A DNA stretch of 64,000 nucleotides, from contig NZ_JAERQJ010000003.1 of the NCBI RefSeq assembly GCF_016735115.1, forward strand, positions 620,001 through 684,000, given 5' to 3'. This DNA comes from Aquimarina mytili (GTDB lineage Bacteria; Bacteroidota; Bacteroidia; Flavobacteriales; Flavobacteriaceae). Position numbers and translations under genes: made by a program. The notes beneath the pieces are model-generated. The model did not search any database. It worked only from the letters and a program-made list of their open reading frames with translations, and was not told the DNA's origin. Positions within the stretch are counted from its first letter, which is position 1. Every line of letters starts with the position of its first letter. Shown in pieces: positions 33,938 through 43,198 of the stretch.

Positions 33938-35152
33938 ATGGCATCGGTTAAAGCAATCCTTTATCGCAGTAAAAAGAAAGCAGATGGAACACATCCCATA
34001 GCATTACGCATCATCAAAGACAGGAAACCTGCCTATCTTTATCTTGATTGGATAGGCAATAAGTATTGGGATGACACAAAATCTAAAGTAAAAAGTTCTC
34101 ATCTAAGCCATAAAAGACTCAATAATCTTATCTTAAAGAAACTTACCCAAGCTGATGATCTTATCTTAGAATTTGAATCTAATAATAGATTTTACACAGG
34201 AGCATCTATACTAAAGCTCGTTAAGGGGAATCGAAAAAACATTTCCTTTTTTAAGTATGCAGAAGAATATATTGAAGAACTAGAGAAAACCAATAAACAC
34301 AGTAGAGCAAGCTCTGACAAAGCCAGGATAAAAAGAACTAAGGAATTTACAAATAACAGAGATATTGCCTTTCAAGAAATTGATCAAGCATTTCTTAAAA
34401 AGTTAAGAGTATTTCTTATTGCAAAACATCAGTCCTCAGAACGATCTGTTTTAAATACGTATGTAGTAATTAGAACTATATTTAATAAAGCAATCAGCGA
34501 AGGTATTGTAGATCAAAAGTACTACCCTTTTGGTAAAGGTAAAATTCAAATAAAATTTCCCCAAACTTTAAAAATTGGTTTAAGTGAAGATGAAATCACT
34601 GCTATAGAAAACCTCGAACTCAAAACTGGAACAACTATATGGCATAGTAGAAACATATTTCTTTTTTCGTTCTATTTGGCAGGTATGAGAATTTCTGATG
34701 TCTTAAAAATAAAATGGGAAGCTATTCAAAATGATCGACTCTACTATAAAATGAATAAAAACAGTAAGGCTGATTCTGTTAAATTGACTTCAAAAATTTT
34801 AAGTTTGTTATCTCACTATCAAAAGGACAAGCGATCCAATACTGATTTTATATTTCCTGAGTTAAAAAAGGCAAATCTTAAAGATTCAAAGGATGTCTAT
34901 AATAAAACCAAAACAGCCACAAAGAAGTTTAACAAATACCTTAATGAACTTGCCCAATTAGCAGAAATTGATAAAAAAATTACATGTCACATTGCTCGAC
35001 ATTCTTTCGGTAATATTGCCGGAGATAAAATATCTCCACAAATGTTACAGAAATTGTACCGCCATTCTAACCTGAGCACTACAATTGGTTATCAAGGTAA
35101 TTTTATTCATAAAAATGCAGATGAGGCTTTGGATAGTGTATTGAATTTTTGA
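33938..35152 (+). CDS. Tyrosine recombinase / integrase
   Basis: 404 residues from the ATG at 33938 ('ASVKAILYRSKKKADGTHPI' is the family start; an upstream TTG would add 19 residues). The N-terminal arm-binding region is of the Bacteroidota phage-integrase type. SAM-like core-binding domain at about 90-185; catalytic domain at about 200-400 with first Arg in 'AGMRISDVLKIKW', the box-II motif 'HIARHSFGN' (H-x-x-R), later 'YRHSNLSTTIGY' with the conserved His and the nucleophile Tyr. All catalytic residues appear intact. It lies 167 bp from attL and reads away from it. It should recombine at the CAA anticodon arm of tRNA-Leu. Confidence 0.93.
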   Translation: MASVKAILYRSKKKADGTHPIALRIIKDRKPAYLYLDWIGNKYWDDTKSKVKSSHLSHKRLNNLILKKLTQADDLILEFESNNRFYTGASILKLVKGNRKNISFFKYAEEYIEELEKTNKHSRASSDKARIKRTKEFTNNRDIAFQEIDQAFLKKLRVFLIAKHQSSERSVLNTYVVIRTIFNKAISEGIVDQKYYPFGKGKIQIKFPQTLKIGLSEDEITAIENLELKTGTTIWHSRNIFLFSFYLAGMRISDVLKIKWEAIQNDRLYYKMNKNSKADSVKLTSKILSLLSHYQKDKRSNTDFIFPELKKANLKDSKDVYNKTKTATKKFNKYLNELAQLAEIDKKITCHIARHSFGNIAGDKISPQMLQKLYRHSNLSTTIGYQGNFIHKNADEALDSVLNF

Positions 35153-35419
35153 ATGAAATCATGATATTGATAAGTGATAATATTTACAATTCCTGTATCA
35201 AGTCTTTCGAGAAAGAATGACAATATGATTAAGGTTGCAAAAGATAATAAAACAACTAATGATTATTTAAGATATTATAAAATTGATGATTGGTTGGTTT
35301 GTTGAAATAAAAAAGTCATTTATAATGAAAAACTACTGCAAAATAATAATGTAGCTGTTCTATTTTAGTGAAAATGAAGTTAAATAACCTATCTCCATAC
35401 TTCCATATTTTTATTATAG

Positions 35420-35592
35420 TTATTCTTTAATCCAACCTTTATATCCTGATATAACTTTATTGGTGGACATCATAGTAATTCCAATGATTTATCCTTTATC
35501 ATGGCAATATACTATTGAAATCGAATTGTTTGATTCAAGAATTTCTGTAAGCTCAACTTGTTGCTTGTTTGCACTTAACTACTTCAATAACA
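35420..35592 (-). pseudogene. Remnant of a GNAT acetyltransferase
   Basis: The minus strand reads 'LSANKQQVELTEILESNNSI' then 'SIVYCHDKG*IIGITMMST' then 'NKVISGYKGWIKE*'. This lines up with residues about 27-75 of the intact GNAT at 46919-47353 ('LSPNKKQLKLVEIL', 'ITIVYCIEQDKIVGIASM', 'YKVISGNKGWVED'). Stops at two places and loss of both ends show decay. The rest of the 35153-35638 gap holds nothing I recognise. Confidence 0.75.
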
Positions 35593-35638
35593 TGAAAAAT
35601 GATTGAATTTATATGGACCGTATTTAAAATATCCATTT

Positions 35639-36541
35639 TCATATTTTTTTCTTTTTTGAGCCATAAAATATGCCAATCAAAACCAAAACAATACCAACAA
35701 TATGATACCAAACGATGGTTTCGTCTAGAAGTAAAAATGATAAAATCACTGCACTAACAGGCATAATTCCTGTAAATAACCCTGCAATACTTGCCGATAC
35801 TTTTGAAACTCCATTAAACCAAAGGAAAAACGATATAACCGAGCCAAAAATCCCATAATAAAAAATAGGTAAAAAATCATGCATAGTGTAGTTCGCTACA
35901 GCAGTAAAGTCCACATCAATAAATGCAAATGGAACTGAAAAAAGTAAACCAATCCAAATAATATGAAAAGAACCATGGATTGCCGGTATTTGTTGAGTTT
36001 TCTTCCTGAAAATTGTAAATAACGCTTCACTAATTACTGCAAAAATGATCAACAAATTACCATAAACTCTTTGCGATTCTAACTGATCATTATTATGCAT
36101 ATCAGAAAATACATTAATCATACTAATACCCAACATTGCAAATATAATTCCGATCCACATATTCTTTGAAATCCTTTCTTTTAAAAAGAATAGCGCTATT
36201 AATGCAATAAAGGCTGGAGTTGTACTAGTAATAATACCTGCGTCTATTGAAGAAGTCATTTTAAGCCCGTAAAAACTCAACATCCTAAATAATACAACCC
36301 CTGTTATTGCTTGTGCAAATAAATATTTCCACTCTGATTTAGTGGGAACAACCTTCTGGTATTTATTTTTGATTATATATGCTGGAGTTATTCCTATAAA
36401 TGCTACAATTAAAGTAAGTGTGGTACCAAAAAATGTTGGAAATTTACCTACTATTAATTTACTTATCACAATAGTACTTCCCGCTATAGCCATAGCAAAA
36501 AACAATTGCATGTAAATAGACATTATATTTTTCTTATTCAT
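35639..36541 (-). CDS. EamA-family (DMT superfamily) transporter
   Basis: 300 residues with about ten transmembrane helices in two repeats of five, the EamA pattern ('GITPAYIIKNKY', 'AITGVVLFRMLSFYGLKMTS' and 'SSIDAGIITSTTPAFIALIA' in repeat 1; 'FFLWFNGVSKVSASIAGLF', 'TGIMPVSAVILSFLLLDETI' in repeat 2), and a basic C-terminal tail. Inner-membrane exporter of small metabolites or amino acids; the substrate cannot be told. Its ATG overlaps the stop of the 114-residue gene upstream by 8 bp, so the two are co-translated. Confidence 0.9.
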   Translation of the reverse strand: MNKKNIMSIYMQLFFAMAIAGSTIVISKLIVGKFPTFFGTTLTLIVAFIGITPAYIIKNKYQKVVPTKSEWKYLFAQAITGVVLFRMLSFYGLKMTSSIDAGIITSTTPAFIALIALFFLKERISKNMWIGIIFAMLGISMINVFSDMHNNDQLESQRVYGNLLIIFAVISEALFTIFRKKTQQIPAIHGSFHIIWIGLLFSVPFAFIDVDFTAVANYTMHDFLPIFYYGIFGSVISFFLWFNGVSKVSASIAGLFTGIMPVSAVILSFLLLDETIVWYHIVGIVLVLIGIFYGSKKKKI

Positions 36542-36878
36542 CTATTAGTTCTATATATTCTGATGTCCCACCTGTTTGATCTCCATTTAACCAGGTCCAA
36601 ACAAACCGTAATTGTAATTTCCCTGAACTATCTTTTGTAATAGTCCCCTTCGACTCTCCAGATTTTAATTCACCATTATCAGTAATACATTGAAATAACA
36701 ATTCAATAGTATTAGAACCAGTTTGTTTCCCAACAATTGTACCTTTAAAAATGGCTCCTCCTTTATAACTTCCGGTAATTATTTTATCATTTTGATAATA
36801 CCGAAAAATAGTTTCGTTAGAAGACAAGCCTTTGTTGTTTTCTATAGCGATAAATTTTTTGCTATTTAAATTAAACAC
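36534..36878 (-). CDS. Small beta-barrel protein of the family often labelled n-acetylglutamate synthase
   Basis: 114 residues. 'SSNETIFRYYQNDKIITGSY', 'KGGAIFKGTIVGKQTGSNTI', 'GESKGTITKDSSGKLQLRF', 'WTWLNGDQTGGTSEY' match a small cytoplasmic Bacteroidota/Firmicutes family that databases often label n-acetylglutamate synthase, a name without evidence of that activity. Strand pairs ending in W-x-W-x-x-G-D suggest a lipocalin-like barrel. It is translationally coupled to the EamA transporter. Confidence 0.75.
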   Translation of the reverse strand: MFNLNSKKFIAIENNKGLSSNETIFRYYQNDKIITGSYKGGAIFKGTIVGKQTGSNTIELLFQCITDNGELKSGESKGTITKDSSGKLQLRFVWTWLNGDQTGGTSEYIELIDE

Positions 36879-36957
36879 ATTCTAAGTTTTTGAGTTTACA
36901 ATCTTGTAGAGAAAATTTTTCATTTTTTTTATTGATGATATACTGCGCAATAACTGA

Positions 36958-37554
36958 TTATTTCCTCTTTTTTTTCACAAATATTAAATCTTCTTTAGTG
37001 ACTGTTAACTCAGGAGATAGTACTAGTACCTCTAGATTTCTTTTTTCCATTTGACTATGTTTTTTTAATCCACGAGTAACTACATCAGTCATTTTTTCTT
37101 TCAATTCTTCCAATTCATTTTCATCAAATGATATTGGTTCTCTTTTAGATATAAGCTTTTGTATTCTTTTTAATCTATACTTATATTTTTTTCTATACTT
37201 ATTTATATCAACAGGAATTAATTTTACCGCAGCTTTAATACCTCCTATTTGAGGAATTACATCAATAAGATAAATTTTACCCGCCTCTAAATTGGCTTCA
37301 ACAAATGATTTATTTTCTGATCTAGCCCAAAATAGATGTTCTCCTGGACTACACTCATACTTCATATACTTGTAGCCATTAAACCTTCCGATTGGTTTTT
37401 CTCCATCAAAATAAGTGAAGTTAATTAAAGCTCCTAATGTACTTGCTCTAGTAAAGTATACAATAGTTTTCTCTTCGGAAGGAGAGTCAACACTCTGTGA
37501 AAATGTTAATAAGCTTTGAAAGAATATTATAATTAAGCAAAATTTTATTTTCAT
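36958..37554 (-). CDS. Exported DUF2846-like protein
   Basis: 198 residues with a signal peptide ('IKFCLIIIFFQSLLTFSQ'). 'IVYFTRASTLGALINFTYF', 'GEKPIGRFNGYKYMKYECSP', 'GEHLFWARSENKSFVEANLE', 'AGKIYLIDV' follow the DUF2846 layout (surface or periplasmic beta-sandwich, P/S-G-x-H/Y-x-F/L turn). A Lys-rich helical tail follows. 46 bp downstream of the beta-barrel gene at 37601-38284, hence probably under the same promoter. Function unknown. Confidence 0.7.
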   Translation of the reverse strand: MKIKFCLIIIFFQSLLTFSQSVDSPSEEKTIVYFTRASTLGALINFTYFDGEKPIGRFNGYKYMKYECSPGEHLFWARSENKSFVEANLEAGKIYLIDVIPQIGGIKAAVKLIPVDINKYRKKYKYRLKRIQKLISKREPISFDENELEELKEKMTDVVTRGLKKHSQMEKRNLEVLVLSPELTVTKEDLIFVKKKRK

Positions 37555-37600
37555 TTTTTAATGATTTTAGTTTTGAACGTTTTTATATATGAATTATTGG

Positions 37601-38284
37601 CTATCTAAAAGTGTAATTAAACCCAAGATACAAATCAATACCACTTCCCTTTAGGGTATCAAAATCAAAAGTTCCGATTATCTCTTTTATATCATAGCTA
37701 ATACCATAATATTTCAATCCCATTAATACCCCAAATCCTTTCGGTCCTATATATTCGTATTCTGTCAGAAGGTGAATTCCTGACGTATTATCATAATCTA
37801 AAGTTCCGTTTAGACCAACTTCGGCAGCATCGAACTTTAAGGTGCCACCAGTATAGGACCCATAGCCAATCCCAAGATTAAGAGTTTGATCTCTTTGCGG
37901 ATTGATTCCTATTAAATATTTGAAAGTAGGCTGAAAAATATATCGTTTAAATCTAACCGAAGCATTCTCCAGTGAAGGCCTTAAATGACTGGATTGATAT
38001 CCGAACCCCATTCCTATACTGTAGGTTTTATTAAAAATATATTCTCCTAAAAGAGCAACATGCCATCCGCCACCGCCACTTATACTAGATATTCCAGTAT
38101 CTACAAATTCATTGTTGTTATTAAATTGAACAAAATCAATAACATCAATATTTTTAAACCCTAAACCGAAGCCTGTTTGAAAACCTATTTTAAAATAATT
38201 TTCTTTTGAAGAGCTACTCTGATCTTGCTGACCATGAGCAATTGAGTAAAGAACCATTGCTAATAACCAAAGTGCATTTTTCAT
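37601..38284 (-). CDS. Outer-membrane beta-barrel-like protein
   Basis: 227 residues with a signal peptide ending 'AHGQQ'. Amphipathic strands with aromatic girdle residues and glycine turns: 'FKIGFQTGFGLGFKNIDV', 'WHVALLGEYIFNKTYSIGMG', 'QPTFKYLIGINPQRDQTLN', 'LGIGYGSYTGG', ending in 'GIDLYLGFNYTFR', a typical terminal strand with final aromatic-x-aromatic/Arg. About ten strands. Function unknown; small OmpA/OmpW-like barrels are the closest idea. The upstream region carries the TCAC-N8-GTGA dyad (38343-38358) and a perfect -7 box. Confidence 0.75.
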   Translation of the reverse strand: MKNALWLLAMVLYSIAHGQQDQSSSSKENYFKIGFQTGFGLGFKNIDVIDFVQFNNNNEFVDTGISSISGGGGWHVALLGEYIFNKTYSIGMGFGYQSSHLRPSLENASVRFKRYIFQPTFKYLIGINPQRDQTLNLGIGYGSYTGGTLKFDAAEVGLNGTLDYDNTSGIHLLTEYEYIGPKGFGVLMGLKYYGISYDIKEIIGTFDFDTLKGSGIDLYLGFNYTFR

Positions 38285-38312
38285 TATAATTCCTTAATTT
38301 TTTGTTTCGGAA

Positions 38313-38358
38313 CAAATGTATTTTTGAAAAGATAATTGAAGCTCACTGTTTTTGGTGA
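38313..38358 (-). promoter_or_regulatory. Promoter with 16-bp dyad, for 38284 leftward genes
   Basis: On the minus strand TCACCAAAAACAGTGA (38343-38358) is followed after exactly 22 nt by TACATTTG (38313-38320), a perfect TAnnTTTG. The ATG is 28 bp further. Identical dyads are at 45003-45018 and 47556-47571. A dyad centred about 42 bp before the expected start site fits a class II activator. Confidence 0.75.
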
Positions 38359-38459
38359 TTTTGGTTGAAGCCAAAGTTTTAATAGTAATGATTCAACTAT
38401 CCTATAGTATCATCACGCTACAAGATGGTAGAATTTAGCATAGATTTAAAAACTCAAAA

Positions 38460-41048
38460 TCAATGAAATAAGGCTATTTTTTTTGAATAGCTTTCTTTGT
38501 TTGCTGTGATTTTTAAAATATAAAAGCCATCGGTTAAACCAGTAATATCAATTGGAATTTCTTTCACTTCTTGATCTAAGTCTTTTTCAAATACCAGTTT
38601 TCCGGTAAAGGTGTACAACTTTAAATTCACTTTTTTGACAGTATTAATTTTGATAAACAAAGTACCATTTGTTGGAATAGGATATATCGTATTTGCTATT
38701 TCTTCGGGAACTGGTTTATCTTCTTCCAGTACTGTGTCATTATCATTACCAATTTCATCATCATTATCTACTTCATCGTCATCATTATCATCGTTATCAG
38801 GTATGGTATCATCTACTTTTCTTGGTAAAATAGCCCATTTTGGATTCCCTTCTGTAGAGGAAAGCACCTTACTTTGAATCCATGTCCAAGCATCTCCCCC
38901 ACCAGGTAAATCTGCTATCATAGCCATTGCTCCTAGGGCGTAATGTGGATAAGAATCAGACCCCCAGTTTATTGTTGTATTAAAACGATCTTCTATATTA
39001 AAATCACTTAGATATGCATCTTGTGCACTTAACCAATCCTGAAAAAATTCGCCATTCTGATTTTGTACAGGAGCACTATATGCGGCAATTAGGTGAGGAT
39101 TATACCCTGATGTGGTCATTTGTTCAATCATATAAGGAGCAAACCATTCACGAATTCCTTCAACGGCATACCCAATTTCTTGAGCTTGCCCGATAGCAAA
39201 TAAGAGAAATGCATGTTCCCAAGGCGCCGTTCCTGTAGAAACTTTAGCCACATCTAATGGCTCTCTTGCTCTAGCATTTGTTCCCTTATTCCAGTGTCTT
39301 AATAGTGATGGTTCATGAGGTTTCGCAACAGTATTACCCCAGTTCCACATGGGATCACTCTGATGAGAGCTCCCCGTTACATTGCGTTGTCCTTCCCACA
39401 ATGCAATTGCATCGTTTATCAAATCGGTATACAATTTTTTTTCAGGACTTTGATCAGGACTTAACAATGCTGTTCGGGTACGATTTCTAAAAACCCAGGC
39501 ATCGCCTCTTATCTGCCCCTGAATTCCTCCGTAAGCACCTGTAAGTCCCCTACCCCATGGTGCTATAGGAGCTTCATGCAAGGAGTGATAAGAAGCCCAA
39601 AAATATAATTCTTCTAAATAAAAGTAATCTCCACTTAGCATATATTGTACAGAGAAGGGATCAGGTGTATGTGCAGCATCTGGAACCCAAGGTTGATAAT
39701 CTGATGCATCAGGATCGTAAGCATCAGAAGCCCAGTCTCCAACAATATTTACAAAATCAATTGCTTTAGTTCCAACAGAGGTATTGTTTGTATAGTACGT
39801 GCCATTTAGCATTAATGTAGGCCTTCCAATGACAGATATTGGTTTCCCTACGGCTTTAGTAGTTTTATCTCTGTCAAAATAGCGCGTTACCGCCCCACGG
39901 CTTATACTTCCTTCACGAAAATGCACGGGCCATGCTGCAGCAAGATCAGCATGCCCATAAGCTACATCTGTTGCTTTTCTATTCCAGGTAAAAAACCAAT
40001 CTGACGTAATAGTTGGATATGGGCCTATCTCCATTCTACCTCCTGTTGTGGGCATAGCTCTTTGCCAAATAGCATGATCATAAATATCATTAGAAGATAA
40101 CCATGTATTGTAATTACTAGTAATTCGATTATTATCTATGGTTTTTGTCACATCGTAGTTCGGTAAATATTTAGTTTTAATTAAATATTCTAAATTATGA
40201 TTTATAATGATATCAGAAGGTTGGCCATTAATCCAATATTTTTTGGTCCAACGAGATCCTACATACATCTTTAAAGGTGACTTGGTTATGGGGAGATCAT
40301 ATTGAATGGTTGGGCTTGTTGCTCCCGTTTTCAATATAATATCACTAACTACTACATCCTGAAGCGATTCGGTATTAGACACTTCTCCTATAAAACGTAT
40401 CATAACCTTATGAATCCTTGGCCAGAATGTAGCCTGAAAAATTGGCCGAAAAGATCGATGCTCATCAAACCCAATATCATATTTACTTACAGCATGCCCT
40501 AATGAAGTTTCCTGATTCGAATGATCAGCTATTATAACCGTAGTAGCGATTGGCCCTTGAGTCCAATAAACATAATCATCATTTTGTAACATTTGCCTTG
40601 CAGAAGCATTGACAGTTGATCCATTAGTAAGCTCTATGATTGCATCAAAGTCATAAGAAGAGTCTAACATTTCCTGTTTAGCTAAAGAAGTATTGTTGCC
40701 AGAAGCCTGATTTTGAAATGCTACGAATACCGATGTATTCGCTTCAAGAACAGGGATCAAAAATGAGATAATAGCGAATTTGACACTACCGTCATTATAT
40801 CTGTTTTTAACGTCTGCTTGGGTTAATATTGTAACATCGCCAATAACTACCTGAGGGTAATCTACAATTTCTCCTTTTATAAAAGGCCTGCCTATTTGAA
40901 TTGGATAATTATTTGTGGTAACATTATTAATTTCGGTAATGATTAATTCATTATCCTGATTTTGGATTGAAATAGTGTTTTCTGAAGCTATAGCATCATA
41001 AAAAATAAATAATGAAAATGATAGGAGAACGAGATGAATAAGTTTCAT
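38460..41048 (-). CDS. T9SS-exported protein with exo-polysaccharide-lyase-like architecture
   Basis: 862 residues. Signal peptide ('LIHLVLLSFSLFIFYDAIA'). Residues about 40-260 are a beta-rich domain opening with 'PIQIGRPFIKGEI' and 'NRYNDGSVKFAIISF', similar to the first domain of PcRGLX/YetA-type rhamnogalacturonan lyase-like proteins (W/Y-x-DGS-V-K/R). About 280-740 are a helical toroid-like region ('YFWASYHSLHEAPIAPWGRG', 'RGDAWVFRNRTRTALLSP'). An Asp/Asn-rich linker (about 757-785) precedes a type A T9SS sorting domain ('IYPIPTNGTLFIKI', 'DGFYILKITANKESYSKKIA'). So it is secreted across the outer membrane and surface-attached or released. The substrate is not deducible. The acidic linker may bind calcium. 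Confidence 0.7.
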   Translation of the reverse strand: MKLIHLVLLSFSLFIFYDAIASENTISIQNQDNELIITEINNVTTNNYPIQIGRPFIKGEIVDYPQVVIGDVTILTQADVKNRYNDGSVKFAIISFLIPVLEANTSVFVAFQNQASGNNTSLAKQEMLDSSYDFDAIIELTNGSTVNASARQMLQNDDYVYWTQGPIATTVIIADHSNQETSLGHAVSKYDIGFDEHRSFRPIFQATFWPRIHKVMIRFIGEVSNTESLQDVVVSDIILKTGATSPTIQYDLPITKSPLKMYVGSRWTKKYWINGQPSDIIINHNLEYLIKTKYLPNYDVTKTIDNNRITSNYNTWLSSNDIYDHAIWQRAMPTTGGRMEIGPYPTITSDWFFTWNRKATDVAYGHADLAAAWPVHFREGSISRGAVTRYFDRDKTTKAVGKPISVIGRPTLMLNGTYYTNNTSVGTKAIDFVNIVGDWASDAYDPDASDYQPWVPDAAHTPDPFSVQYMLSGDYFYLEELYFWASYHSLHEAPIAPWGRGLTGAYGGIQGQIRGDAWVFRNRTRTALLSPDQSPEKKLYTDLINDAIALWEGQRNVTGSSHQSDPMWNWGNTVAKPHEPSLLRHWNKGTNARAREPLDVAKVSTGTAPWEHAFLLFAIGQAQEIGYAVEGIREWFAPYMIEQMTTSGYNPHLIAAYSAPVQNQNGEFFQDWLSAQDAYLSDFNIEDRFNTTINWGSDSYPHYALGAMAMIADLPGGGDAWTWIQSKVLSSTEGNPKWAILPRKVDDTIPDNDDNDDDEVDNDDEIGNDNDTVLEEDKPVPEEIANTIYPIPTNGTLFIKINTVKKVNLKLYTFTGKLVFEKDLDQEVKEIPIDITGLTDGFYILKITANKESYSKKIALFH

Positions 41049-41085
41049 AAGACAAGTTGGATTTATGATTAGCCTAATATGTGTT

Positions 41086-41102
41086 TTTCGAATCCTTCGA
41101 AA
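41086..41102. promoter_or_regulatory. Dyad between divergent genes
   Basis: TTTCGAATCCTTCGAAA is a 7-bp inverted repeat with a 3-nt centre, in the 189-bp region between the leftward T9SS gene (ATG 41048) and the rightward sensor kinase (ATG 41238). It is a candidate operator. Confidence 0.4.
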
Positions 41103-41237
41103 TTAACAACCACCACAAATCTTACCGTTTATGACAATATTATAGTAACGTTTATTAGTGAAATTGAATTATAACCCTTTTAAGTGATGTTTCTGGGGAA
41201 AAAAAATTGCTTTCTTTGTGAAAATACTAATAGACCC

Positions 41238-43142
41238 ATGCGAAGTACATTTTTATTTATACTATTAATTTTCATTAGTGGAAATCTTTTAGCACAGAAT
41301 CAAAAAGAATTCAATACAATCCATGATGAGATTCGTAGTGAAGTAAAAGAAAAAGATCTTAATTATGTATTGAAAAGAATCGATTCTTTATATGAGATCA
41401 GCAAAACGGTGGCCGATACTACTTCTATGTTTAAAGCAATTCGGTTAAAAGGATTTGCTTATGAGCAAAATGGAGATTACACTTCTGCTATACATGTGTA
41501 TAAAATGGAAAGTAAAAAAATAATGCCTTATTCTCAATCTTATCTAAAAGATTCTCTCTCGATGATTACTTTTTACAGTATTGGTAAGCTTAGTAGAGAC
41601 AAAGGAGATTTTGTTGAGGCATCAAAATATTATGTAAAATCTCTAGAACTAGCACAGAAACATAATGACACTTTATACCTTTATGGCAACTACAATGGCT
41701 TTTCCAGAGTTTTTATTTTGCAAAAAGATTTTAAGCAAGGTAAAGAATATCTACATAAAGCATTACAATATACAACATCAGACAAAGGCAAATATAGGGT
41801 TTACAATAATCTTAGTAATATTAGTTTTTATCAGAAAGAATATGAAGAAGCAAAAGAATTTCTTATTAAAGCACAGCAGTTATTAAAAGAGGATGATTAC
41901 CCCGAGTTACTGAACAACTATAACAATTTATCTGCCATTAATCATAATCTTGGTGATCATCAAAAGGGATTAGATTATATCATAAAATCCTATGAATTAG
42001 CTGTAAAAACCAATGCTAATGCAAAAAATTTAGCTAGAGCTTTATTGAACATTAGTACTTCGTATACAGAACTTAAAGATTTTAAGAAATCAGAATTATA
42101 CATGACAAAATGTGATTCTATGATGAAAAGCGTTCAATCTATAGACCTTAAAAGAGAAATGTATAAAAGTTTTAGGGATAATTATAAGGATATTGGTAAT
42201 TATAAAAAAGCATTACAATATTCAACACTTTTTATGAATTATAAAGACAGCATTCTAAATGAGCAAAACTTAAAAACAATTCAGGATCTTAAACTAAAGT
42301 ATGAAACCGACATTAAGGATAAAGAATTAATTAATCAGGCAAAGTTACTTTCTTCTAGAAAAAGACAAAGTAACTATTTGTGGGTAGGACTTTTATCAGT
42401 AATCATATTACTAGGTATCTCTACATACTTATATCGTCAAAAATTAAAAACTCAAAAATTACTATTAACCAACAAAGAAGCCTTAAACGAAGAGCAAATT
42501 GCCAAACTGTTAGAGGAACAGAAATTAGAAACAATAAAAGCACAACTCAATGGGCAAAACAAAGAACGCGAACGAATTTCAAAAGATCTTCATGATAGTG
42601 TGAGTGGAGATTTGGCTGCTATAAAACTACAATTATCTCAAGTTGCAGGACAAGCCAATGAAATACAGATATTAGCAAATCGTTTGGATCAGGTATATCA
42701 TGAAGTTCGTGCTATTTCTCATGATTTATTACCTAAGGAAATTAATGTCAACACTTTTACAGACTTAATACATCAATTGATTTCTTTTAAAACTACTGAA
42801 AGCACTAAAATTCATACAGAGTTTTTTCCTGAAAATAATTTGAATACATTATCTGAACGCTATCAAGTAGAAATATATCGTATTTTTCAGGAGCTTCTTA
42901 CAAATATTAATAAACATGCCAATGCCAAAGAAGTATTTATAAATATTATTCATCATGAAGAATATATTAACATTATGATGGAAGATAATGGACAAGGGTA
43001 TGATACTACTAATGCAAATAACAAGGGAATTGGCCTTAGAAACATAAAATCGCGATTAAAAGAACTTCATGGTCAACTAGAAATAACAAGTTCACCAGGA
43101 CAAGGAACCATTGTTAATATTAATATTCCTGTTATAACATAA
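41238..43142 (+). CDS. TPR sensor histidine kinase (HisKA_3), kinase 1
   Basis: 634 residues from the ATG at 41238, which gives a proper signal peptide ('RSTFLFILLIFISGNLLAQ'); a longer frame starts at 41184. Periplasmic TPR array over about 20-360, one transmembrane helix ('YLWVGLLSVIILLGISTYLY'), a coiled coil, then HisKA_3 'RERISKDLHDSVSGDLAAIK' with phospho-acceptor His at about 452, and an HATPase_c domain: N-box 'ELLTNINKHANAKE', G1 'EDNGQGYD', G2 'GIGLRNIKSRLKELHG'. This is the LytS/NarX-like kinase type typical for LuxR-family response regulators, and the regulator at 44283-44924 is the likely partner. The TPRs suggest sensing through a protein or peptide ligand. Confidence 0.9.
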   Translation: MRSTFLFILLIFISGNLLAQNQKEFNTIHDEIRSEVKEKDLNYVLKRIDSLYEISKTVADTTSMFKAIRLKGFAYEQNGDYTSAIHVYKMESKKIMPYSQSYLKDSLSMITFYSIGKLSRDKGDFVEASKYYVKSLELAQKHNDTLYLYGNYNGFSRVFILQKDFKQGKEYLHKALQYTTSDKGKYRVYNNLSNISFYQKEYEEAKEFLIKAQQLLKEDDYPELLNNYNNLSAINHNLGDHQKGLDYIIKSYELAVKTNANAKNLARALLNISTSYTELKDFKKSELYMTKCDSMMKSVQSIDLKREMYKSFRDNYKDIGNYKKALQYSTLFMNYKDSILNEQNLKTIQDLKLKYETDIKDKELINQAKLLSSRKRQSNYLWVGLLSVIILLGISTYLYRQKLKTQKLLLTNKEALNEEQIAKLLEEQKLETIKAQLNGQNKERERISKDLHDSVSGDLAAIKLQLSQVAGQANEIQILANRLDQVYHEVRAISHDLLPKEINVNTFTDLIHQLISFKTTESTKIHTEFFPENNLNTLSERYQVEIYRIFQELLTNINKHANAKEVFINIIHHEEYINIMMEDNGQGYDTTNANNKGIGLRNIKSRLKELHGQLEITSSPGQGTIVNINIPVIT

Positions 43143-43198
43143 AAGTAAATAAAAATCGCTCAATGACTTTTTTGTTTTTTCGGAAGGCCTTCTACATT

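Noticed and set aside
41147-41162. A TCAC-N8-GTGA-like site (TAACGTTTATTAGTGA) before kinase 1
   Set aside because: Only about 11 of 16 positions fit and the spacing to any -7 box is wrong.
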